Positions 1 to 4,544 of a stretch of DNA of 5,185 bases are shown piece after piece. The notes beneath the pieces were generated by a model that did not search any database, was not told the DNA's origin, and saw only the letters and a program-made list of their open reading frames with translations. Positions within the stretch are counted from its first letter, which is position 1, and every line of letters starts with the position of its first letter. The DNA lies in the NCBI GenBank assembly GCA_020723365.1, contig DYJB01000008.1, forward strand, positions 1 through 5,185, in the 5' to 3' direction. Source of the stretch: Candidatus Aquidulcis sp. (GTDB lineage Bacteria; Chloroflexota; Anaerolineae; Anaerolineales; E44-bin32). Both the position numbers and the translations under genes were made by a program.

Positions 1-120
1 GCCGTTTTCCCCCAGCAGGGCGTGGATCTCACCCTCCTCCAGGGACAGGCTGATGTGGTCGTTGGCCAGGATTCCCGGGAACCGCTTGGTGATCCCTTCC
101 AGCTCTAGGACTGCCGCCAT
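1..120 (-). CDS. Sugar/nucleoside ABC transporter ATP-binding protein (N-terminal 40 residues only)
   Basis: This is the cytoplasmic ATPase subunit of an ABC importer, cut by the window edge. The visible protein begins MAAVLELEGITKRFPGILAN and ends GEIHALLGENG, so it stops inside the Walker A loop (expected GENGAGKST from residue 37). The aromatic residue F14, the 'FPG-LAND' block and 'GEIHALLGENG' are typical of the sugar/nucleoside branch (YufO/NupO, RbsA, MglA). Known family members carry two fused nucleotide-binding domains of about 500 residues, so most of the gene lies off the window. The ATG at 120 is preceded by GGTGAGG with five bases between, a fair ribosome site. It follows the BMP lipoprotein gene on the same strand, the order of nucleoside importers, so I infer that it powers uptake of that protein's ligand. 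Only the N-terminus is seen, but the family call is firm. Confidence 0.9.
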   Translation of the reverse strand, partial: MAAVLELEGITKRFPGILANDHISLSLEEGEIHALLGENG

Positions 121-152
121 GGGAACCTCACCGTGGGGATCCGCCGAGGGCT

Positions 153-174
153 GCCCGCCGCGGGAAGGGCGGGC
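153..174 (-). other. 7-bp inverted repeat in the leader of the ATPase gene
   Basis: GCCCGCC and GGCGGGC flank an eight-base loop, 33 bases upstream of the ATPase start codon. If the promoter candidate at 191-219 is real, this hairpin lies within its 5' leader. The arms are pure G/C in a GC-rich genome, so it may be chance. Confidence 0.25.
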
Positions 175-190
175 CTATCGGCGTTCGTGT

Positions 191-219
191 ATTACAGCAC
201 AGAACAGCACCCCATGCAA
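191..219 (-). promoter_or_regulatory. Candidate internal promoter for the ABC ATPase gene
   Basis: On the minus strand TTGCAT (219-214) and TGTAAT (196-191) are separated by exactly 17 bases, and a TG lies one base before the -10 box (TGC-TGTAAT, extended -10 form). The -10 box matches TATAAT at five of six positions, but not at the important second A. The -35 box matches only TTG. Transcription would start near 184, giving a leader of about 64 bases. It sits downstream of the hairpin at 268-295, where an independent promoter would make sense. Sequence match only. Confidence 0.35.
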
Positions 220-267
220 TGCGCGCCAGCAGCCGTCCGCCCGCCCCCGCATCGGCGCCGAGATGAC

Positions 268-295
268 CAAGGGCCAGGATTGCTCCTGGCCCTTG
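268..295 (-). terminator. Perfect 12-bp hairpin between the BMP and ATPase genes (terminator, attenuator or 3'-end stabiliser)
   Basis: The arms AAGGGCCAGGA and TCCTGGCCCTT are perfect complements, and a further C-G pair closes the base. The hairpin begins 38 bases after the BMP stop codon. Read on the minus strand the loop is GCAA, a GNRA tetraloop, which is especially stable in RNA. Read on the plus strand it is TTGC, so the structure fits a minus-strand transcript. No T-run follows on the minus strand, so it is not a textbook intrinsic terminator. Binding-protein genes of ABC operons often carry such a structure, which reduces read-through or protects the upstream message so that the binding protein outnumbers the ATPase. 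That role here is inferred. Confidence 0.65.
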
Positions 296-332
296 TTTCC
301 GTTCCGCGTGCCTTCGAGTAGGTCCGCCGCGA

Positions 333-1436
333 TTACCGCGGGTAGACGGCGCTGACCTCGCCGGAGATGATCTTGGCCTTGAGGGCCTCGATCTCGGCCA
401 TCAGATCCGCCGGGACCTTGTCCATCCACGCCGACCCGACGTCCATCGACACACGCCCGTTCTCGAGGTTGCCGATGAACTGGGCGCCGGTGAACGTGCC
501 GTCAACGCCGGCCTTGATGGCGTCGAAGACGAACAGGTCCATGCGCTTCATGGCGCTGGCCAGGATGAAGTCGGCCTGGTCCGGGTAGAAGGAGGACCAG
601 TCGGTGTCGACACCGATCAGCAGGCCCGTGCCGCGCTCCTCGAAGACCGCCAGGCTGCCCTGGCCCACCGGGCCGGCGACCGGCATGATGATGTCGGCGC
701 CCGCGTCGAGCAGCGTCTCGGTCATCGTGCGGCCCTTGTCCGTGTCGGTGAAGTCACCGGTGAACAGGCCGTCCTGCGCCACGGGATCCCAGCCTTCGAG
801 CGTCACGCTCGTGCCGTGGACCTTGTTGTACTCCTGGATGCCCATGTAGTAGCCGTCGCTGAAGGCGGTGACCGGCGGGATGTTGATGCCGGCGTACACG
901 CCGACCTTCCCGGTCTGGGTCATGCCCGCCGCCAGGTAGCCGGCCAGCATCGTGGCTTCGTTGATGTTGTAGAAGCTGCCGATGTAGTTGGCGTTGTTGT
1001 TCCAGGCGGTGTCCACGCCGGCGAAGAGCACGTCCGGGTTGGCGGTGGAGACCGTCGAGAGGGCCCCGTCCAGCAGGAAGCCCACGCCGAAGATCAGGTT
1101 GCAGCCTTCCTCGACGAAGGCGTTCAGGTTCGGCTCGTAGTCGGCCTCGCCCTTGGACTCGAGGAAGCGGATGTCGGCGCCCAGCTCAGCCGCGGCGCGC
1201 TCCATGCCGACCCAGGCGAACTGGTTGAACGACTTGTCGTCCGTGCCGCCGGTGTCCGACACCTGGCAGGCGACGAAGGCCGGCGGAGGCGGAGGCGGGG
1301 CCTCGGTCACGACCGGCGCTTCGGTCACGACGGGCTCCTCGACGACGGGGGCCTCAGTCGGCTCGGCCTGGCCGCAGGCGCTCAGCACAAAGGCCAGCGC
1401 CAGCAGCACCGAAAGGACGGCGTACAGCTTCTTCAT
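333..1436 (-). CDS. BMP family ABC transporter substrate-binding lipoprotein (PnrA/NupN-like)
   Basis: A 367-residue surface lipoprotein that binds the substrate, probably a nucleoside, of an ABC importer. Residues 1-21 form a lipoprotein signal: MKK, a hydrophobic core, then the lipobox LSAC with C21 as the lipidated cysteine. Residues about 22-52 are a flexible linker built on VVTEAP repeats and ending in six prolines. The binding domain starts near residue 53. The block DTGGTDDKSFNQFAW (61-75) closely matches the BMP/PnrA signature DxGGxDDKSFNQ-xW, and the later GVDTDW and ASAMKRMD blocks are also typical. Length is usual for the family plus linker. The ATG at 1436 is preceded by AAGGAG (1451-1446) with nine bases between. 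The ATPase gene follows on the same strand, as in Bacillus nup loci. Family members bind purine nucleosides (T. pallidum PnrA) or guanosine (Bacillus NupN), and the ligand cannot be read from the sequence. A second cysteine, C57, lies at the start of the folded domain. Confidence 0.95.
   Translation of the reverse strand: MKKLYAVLSVLLALAFVLSACGQAEPTEAPVVEEPVVTEAPVVTEAPPPPPPAFVACQVSDTGGTDDKSFNQFAWVGMERAAAELGADIRFLESKGEADYEPNLNAFVEEGCNLIFGVGFLLDGALSTVSTANPDVLFAGVDTAWNNNANYIGSFYNINEATMLAGYLAAGMTQTGKVGVYAGINIPPVTAFSDGYYMGIQEYNKVHGTSVTLEGWDPVAQDGLFTGDFTDTDKGRTMTETLLDAGADIIMPVAGPVGQGSLAVFEERGTGLLIGVDTDWSSFYPDQADFILASAMKRMDLFVFDAIKAGVDGTFTGAQFIGNLENGRVSMDVGSAWMDKVPADLMAEIEALKAKIISGEVSAVYPR
1296..1346 (-). 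repeat. In-frame tandem repeat coding VVEEP-VVTEAP-VVTEAP in the lipoprotein linker
   Basis: Two adjacent 18-base units (1331-1314 and 1313-1296) differ at only two third-codon positions. They are preceded by a degenerate, shorter unit coding VVEEP. Together they encode part of the extended tether between the lipidated cysteine and the binding domain. Such repeats can expand or contract by slippage, so linker length may vary between strains. Confidence 0.7.
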
Positions 1437-1461
1437 CTTCTCTCACTCCTTGTTTGGATGT

Positions 1462-1479
1462 CGGGAAGAGGTGTTCCCG
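1462..1479. promoter_or_regulatory. 6-bp inverted repeat just upstream of the BMP ribosome site (possible operator or leader hairpin)
   Basis: CGGGAA and TTCCCG flank a six-base spacer. The repeat ends ten bases before the AAGGAG ribosome site of the lipoprotein gene. It could be a repressor operator of about 18 bp or an RNA hairpin that affects access to the ribosome site. No regulator gene is visible in the window, and nothing in the sequence decides between the two. Confidence 0.35.
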
Positions 1480-1549
1480 GACTGCACTCGAGGATCTGCA
1501 CATGCCACATTGGGATCTGGTGGACGACGATCACCCCTTTCCCCGGAGG

Positions 1550-1563
1550 GCCGGGCCCCCGGC
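1550..1563. other. Perfect GCCGGG/CCCGGC dyad in the BMP leader
   Basis: Two six-base arms flank a two-base centre. The dyad lies just downstream of the predicted transcription start of the BMP promoter candidate, so it could be an operator or the base of a leader structure. In RNA the two-base loop is too small, so the stem would have to open to four pairs. All-G/C arms make chance occurrence quite possible. Confidence 0.25.
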
Positions 1564-1576
1564 TGGTGGTTCACGT

Positions 1577-1605
1577 AGTGTAGCACGAGATGCGGGCCCG
1601 GGCAA
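1577..1605 (-). promoter_or_regulatory. Candidate sigma70-type promoter of the BMP transporter operon
   Basis: On the minus strand TTGCCC (1605-1600) and TACACT (1582-1577) are separated by exactly 17 bases. Each box matches its consensus at four of six positions. Transcription would start near 1570, leaving a leader of about 134 bases before the lipoprotein ATG. The site lies in the short gap after the ftsK stop codon, where the transporter operon needs a promoter unless it is read through from ftsK. Prediction from sequence only. Confidence 0.45.
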
Positions 1606-1614
1606 ACGCCCTGC

Positions 1615-1634
1615 CCGCAGGGCTAGGCCTGCGG
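1615..1634 (-). terminator. Hairpin spanning the ftsK stop codon (weak terminator candidate)
   Basis: CCGCAGG (1615-1621) and CCTGCGG (1628-1634) are perfect complements around a six-base loop that contains the TAG stop. A second stem, CGGGCA/TGCCCG (1599-1617), overlaps it and would compete with it. Neither is followed by a T-run, so intrinsic termination is doubtful, though the pair could still slow read-through into the BMP operon. Confidence 0.3.
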
Positions 1635-3950
1635 CTCCCCGTCGAGGTCGCCGTAGTCCAAGACCTCCCGCGCCTGCGAGCCTTCCTTGGCCGGCCCGAT
1701 GACGCCGCGTTCCTGCAGCAGGTCCACCAGCCGGGCCGAGCGGGTGTAGCCGATCCGCATCCGGCGCTGGAGCAGCGAGATCGACGCCCGGCGCATGCCC
1801 CGCACGACTTTGACAGCCTCGTCGTACAGCGGGTCGACTCCATCCTCCGCCTCGGCCCCCATCTCATCCCACAGCGGGGCCTGCTTGAGCGGCGCCCCGC
1901 CCAGGGACGGGCGTTCGGACACCGGGCCGGCCGAGGGCGCCGGCGAGCTCGGGCCGACGGCCTGGCTGCGCCAGTGCAGGATCAGCCGGTTGAGCTCGGC
2001 CTCCGAGACGTAGGCCCCCTGCATGCGCAGCGGCGCCGGCGCGTCGGGCGAGTGGAACAGCATGTCGCCCCGCCCCAGCAGCCGCTCGGCGCCCGGCTGG
2101 TCGAGGATCACCCGGCTGTCGACCGATGAGGCCACGGCGAAGGCGATCCGCGCCGGGAAGTTGGCCTTGATCAGCCCGGTGATGACGTCCACCGACGGCC
2201 GCTGGGTGGCGATTACCAGATGGATGCCTGTCGCCCGGGCGAGCTGTGCCAGGCGCGTCAGCACGCGCTCGGTTTCGTCCGGCGCCAGCATCATCAGGTC
2301 GGCCAACTCGTCGATGACCACCACCAGGTAGTTCAGCCCCTTCTGCCCAGCGGTCTGCATGCGCGTGTTGAACTCGGCAATGTTGCGCACGCCCTCGCGG
2401 GCGAAGCGCCGGTAGCGCTCGTCCATCTCGCGCGACACCCACTGCAGCGCCGGCACCACCCGCTCCAGGTCCACAACCACCGGCGCCAGCAGATGCGGAA
2501 TGCCGTTGTAGAAGGTCAGCTCGACGCGCTTGGGATCGACCATGACGAGCTTGAGCAGCTCGGGCGAATTGTGGAGCAGCAGGCTGGCGATCAAGGCATT
2601 GACGCACACCGACTTGCCGGAGCCGGTCGTGCCGGCGATGAGCAGGTGCGGCATCATCACCAGGTCGGTCGAGATCGGGCGGCCGGAGACGTCGCGGCCC
2701 AACCCCAGGCGCAGCGGCGGCCGCAGCTTACGGAAGGACTCGGCCTCGAGCACATCGCGCAGCGCCACGAGCGAGATCACCGGGTTGGGCACCTCGATGC
2801 CGACGTAGCCCTTGCCGGGCACGGGCGCCTCGATCCGGATCGACTGCGCCGCCAGCGCCAGCGCCAGGTCGTCGGCCAGGGCGGCGATCTTGCTCACCTT
2901 GACCTTGACGCGCTTCCCGCCGCGCACCTCGACGAAGTCGGGCTCGACTCCGAACTGGGTGATGGTCGGGCCGCGGTTGACCTCAACGACGTGCGCCGGG
3001 GCGCCGAAGGCCAGCAGCGTCTCTTCGATCAACTTCGCCCGCTCGCGGTCGAACTCCTGGTCCGCCTTGCCCTCGACGCCCGGCTCGAGGATCTCGGCCA
3101 CATCTGGCATCACCCATTCCGGTGGCGGAGGCTCGGGGACGGCTTCGACGTCCGGGGTCGCGGCCGCGGTCTGCGCCGCCGTGCCAAGGGTTGCGGCCGC
3201 GGTCGCCTCGCCAGGCGGCGGCGCTGCCCGCACCGGCATCAGATCCGGCGCGGGGATGAAGGCCGCCGGTCGAGCGGAGGGTCCCGGCCCGGCGCGGCGC
3301 ACCCGGCGGCCCACCCATTCGACGACATCGGCGATCGACCATCCCGCCACCAGCATGGCGCCGGCCAGCAGCCAGGCAAGCAGGACCACCGCCGTGCCGG
3401 CCAGGCCCAGCGCGCCCAGCAGGCCGGACAGCATCCACGCGCCCAGCAGCCCACCGCCTCGTCCCTCTTCAGCTAGCGCGATTGCCATGGGGCGATCGGC
3501 GGGAAGGAGCGCGGCGTGCAGTCCGACCAGCAGTCCAAGGTAGAGCAGCGCCGCGCCGACGACTTGCGCCCATCGGATGTGCGGCAGGCGCGTCTGGAAG
3601 CGGCGCAGCAACATCCACAACCCGCCCGCCGCCATCGCCAACGGCACGGCCAGCAGCCCCCAGCCAAAGAGCGTCCGTAGCAGGCCGAGCCAGGCGCGCG
3701 CCAGCAGACCCTCCGGCACCAGCAGGCTGGCGAACGAGAAGAGCGCCAGGGCGATCAGCGCCAGACTGAGGAGCTCGAGGCGGTGTTCGTCCAGGAACTC
3801 GAGGGCGGCCTCCAGCCAGGCGGGGCGTGCCGATTCCGGGGCCGCACTGCGGCGCGATCCGCGCGGACGCCCTCCGCGCGCGCCGGCGCTCGATCGTGGG
3901 TTGGAGCCTGCGCTGCGACCGGAACGCGCCGGCGGTTTCGAACGGGCCAA
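1623..3950 (-). CDS. ftsK: DNA translocase FtsK/SpoIIIE
   Basis: A septum-anchored, ATP-driven motor that pumps chromosomal DNA during division. From the TTG at 3950 it has 775 residues, close to SpoIIIE. An Arg/Ser/Pro-rich start is followed by hydrophobic membrane segments near residues 59-79, 90-115, 128-149 and 173-206, then an Ala/Pro linker to about 295. The RecA-like motor follows, with Walker A GTTGSGKS at 440-447, Walker B VVVIDELAD with D547-E548, and ATQRPSVDV at 581-589. The gamma winged helix starts at DPLYDEAV (706) and contains LLQRRMRIGYTRSARLVD, nearly identical to family consensus. All motifs are intact. The start is uncertain. TTG 3950 has GGAGG nine bases upstream, while GTG 3983 (786 residues) has no ribosome site and lies in a hairpin. 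The frame stays open to 4481, but that part is the antisense of the next gene. It is transcribed divergently from the oxidoreductase gene. Confidence 0.95.
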   Translation of the reverse strand: MARSKPPARSGRSAGSNPRSSAGARGGRPRGSRRSAAPESARPAWLEAALEFLDEHRLELLSLALIALALFSFASLLVPEGLLARAWLGLLRTLFGWGLLAVPLAMAAGGLWMLLRRFQTRLPHIRWAQVVGAALLYLGLLVGLHAALLPADRPMAIALAEEGRGGGLLGAWMLSGLLGALGLAGTAVVLLAWLLAGAMLVAGWSIADVVEWVGRRVRRAGPGPSARPAAFIPAPDLMPVRAAPPPGEATAAATLGTAAQTAAATPDVEAVPEPPPPEWVMPDVAEILEPGVEGKADQEFDRERAKLIEETLLAFGAPAHVVEVNRGPTITQFGVEPDFVEVRGGKRVKVKVSKIAALADDLALALAAQSIRIEAPVPGKGYVGIEVPNPVISLVALRDVLEAESFRKLRPPLRLGLGRDVSGRPISTDLVMMPHLLIAGTTGSGKSVCVNALIASLLLHNSPELLKLVMVDPKRVELTFYNGIPHLLAPVVVDLERVVPALQWVSREMDERYRRFAREGVRNIAEFNTRMQTAGQKGLNYLVVVIDELADLMMLAPDETERVLTRLAQLARATGIHLVIATQRPSVDVITGLIKANFPARIAFAVASSVDSRVILDQPGAERLLGRGDMLFHSPDAPAPLRMQGAYVSEAELNRLILHWRSQAVGPSSPAPSAGPVSERPSLGGAPLKQAPLWDEMGAEAEDGVDPLYDEAVKVVRGMRRASISLLQRRMRIGYTRSARLVDLLQERGVIGPAKEGSQAREVLDYGDLDGEPQA

Positions 3951-3959
3951 GGGCGAATG

Positions 3960-3964
3960 CCTCC
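3960..3964 (-). promoter_or_regulatory. Ribosome binding site GGAGG that supports the TTG start of ftsK
   Basis: GGAGG reads on the minus strand from 3964 to 3960, with nine bases before TTG at 3950. It is the only good Shine-Dalgarno site ahead of an in-frame ftsK start candidate before the membrane region. The other genes here with clear sites (BMP, oxidoreductase) show that this organism uses Shine-Dalgarno pairing. Confidence 0.5.
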
Positions 3965-3979
3965 GGGGGTCGCCGGCCG

Positions 3980-3995
3980 GCACGCGACAGCGTGC
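3980..3995. promoter_or_regulatory. Perfect dyad GCACGC-gaca-GCGTGC in the divergent ftsK/oxidoreductase region
   Basis: Six-base arms are perfectly complementary around a four-base centre. On an ftsK transcript this folds as a hairpin whose 3' arm contains the alternative GTG start at 3983. As DNA it could be an operator between the two divergent genes. The position within a 90-base control region makes it more interesting than a random dyad, but no binding protein is indicated. Confidence 0.35.
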
Positions 3996-4010
3996 GCCGA
4001 CACCCGAATC

Positions 4011-4016
4011 ATTGTA
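4011..4016 (-). promoter_or_regulatory. Candidate -10 box (TACAAT) for ftsK
   Basis: TACAAT on the minus strand matches TATAAT at five of six positions. Transcription would begin near 4004, giving leaders of about 21 bases to GTG 3983 or 54 bases to TTG 3950. The -35 region is poor: TTCCCC at 18 bases is the best, and it overlaps the ribosome site of the divergent gene. An identical hexamer occurs before the cNMP gene on the other strand, which modestly supports it as a genuine -10 form in this organism. Confidence 0.4.
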
Positions 4017-4040
4017 GCCTACGCCCGGCAGGGAGGGGAA

Positions 4041-4544
4041 ATGGCAGCTCAAAGGCTCCGCCCACCGGACGCTCGCTTCTTCCGCACCCTCTACGCCCTC
4101 GGACTGGGACCGATCGTCGGGCGCCTGATCCTGCTGCTGACGACCACCGGGCGCAAGTCCGGGCTGCCGCGGCTGACCGCGTTGCAGTACGAGGAAGTCG
4201 ACGGCGCCTACTACCTGGGCTCGTCGCGCGGCCTGCAGGCCGATTGGGTGCGCAACCTCCTGGCCCAGCCGCGCGTCGGCGTGCGCGTCCGCTCGCTCGC
4301 TTTCGAGGGGCGTGCCGAGGTCGTCACGGACCCCCGGCGACTCGCCGACTTCATCGAGCTTCGTCTCCAGCGGCATCCTCGCATGGTCGGCCGCATCCTG
4401 CAGATGGATGGACTGCCCGCCCGCCCCTCGCGGCCCGAGCTGGAGGCTTACGCCGCGCGACTGGCGCTGGTGATCGTTCACCCGCTGGGCGATGATCCCG
4501 TCTCCGGCGTCGGGCGCGACCGCGATGCTACAATGAAGGCGTGA
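4041..4544 (+). CDS. Nitroreductase/quinone-reductase family deazaflavin-type oxidoreductase (DUF385, Ddn-like)
   Basis: A 167-residue cytoplasmic protein of the split beta-barrel flavin/deazaflavin family that includes mycobacterial Ddn. Many characterised members use reduced cofactor F420 to reduce quinones or nitro compounds, but others are uncharacterised. The signature TTTGRKSGLPRLTALQY (34-50) matches the family's TTGRKSG-x-RxTPLxY block. It is followed by YYLGSSRGLQADWVRNLLAQP (57-77), equivalent to the usual VASxGG...PxWxxNLxANP block, and FEGRAEVV (88-95). Length is normal. The last 15 residues look unstructured. The start is clear: ATG at 4041 has GGAGG four bases upstream. The stop TGA at 4542-4544 overlaps the GTG of the next gene by four bases (GTGA), so the two genes are probably translated together. 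Substrate and cofactor are inferred from family only. The gene would mean little if the genome lacks F420 synthesis. Confidence 0.88.
   Translation: MAAQRLRPPDARFFRTLYALGLGPIVGRLILLLTTTGRKSGLPRLTALQYEEVDGAYYLGSSRGLQADWVRNLLAQPRVGVRVRSLAFEGRAEVVTDPRRLADFIELRLQRHPRMVGRILQMDGLPARPSRPELEAYAARLALVIVHPLGDDPVSGVGRDRDATMKA
4526..4534 (+). promoter_or_regulatory. Extended -10 box TGC-TACAAT placed for a leaderless transcript of the cNMP gene
   Basis: TG at 4526-4527, one base, then TACAAT at 4529-4534 form an extended -10 element. Six bases separate it from GTG at 4541, so standard spacing puts the transcription start on the first base of the start codon. No -35 box is recognisable at 17 bases, which extended -10 promoters can tolerate. 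The element lies inside the end of the oxidoreductase gene. Confidence 0.45.

Noticed and set aside
268..295. The hairpin as a plus-strand terminator
   Set aside because: A short TTT follows on the plus strand, but no plus-strand gene lies upstream, and the GNRA loop forms only on the minus-strand transcript.
816..1583. Plus-strand open frame of 255 codons opposite the BMP gene
   Set aside because: The composition (Val/Gly/Arg/His-rich, no domain) is that expected of a GC-rich antisense shadow of a firmly identified gene. It has no ribosome site of note.
1437..1622. Purine or other known riboswitch in the BMP leader
   Set aside because: I looked because of the nucleoside-type transporter. 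I do not recognise any conserved riboswitch core, only simple inverted repeats. An Rfam scan would settle it.
2220..3476. Plus-strand open frame of 418 codons opposite ftsK
   Set aside because: It is a His/Gln/Arg/Gly-rich shadow of ftsK and contains no recognisable motif. Long antisense frames are common at this GC content.
4014..4022. GTAG-c-CTAC palindrome overlapping the ftsK -10 box
   Set aside because: Arms of four bases are too short to claim as an operator without conservation data.
3984..4481. N-terminal extension of the ftsK reading frame up to an ATG at 4481 (952 residues)
   Set aside because: The extension is the antisense of the oxidoreductase gene, which has a clear family signature, start and ribosome site. 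The extra residues look like no FtsK N-terminus and would run through the divergent promoter region.
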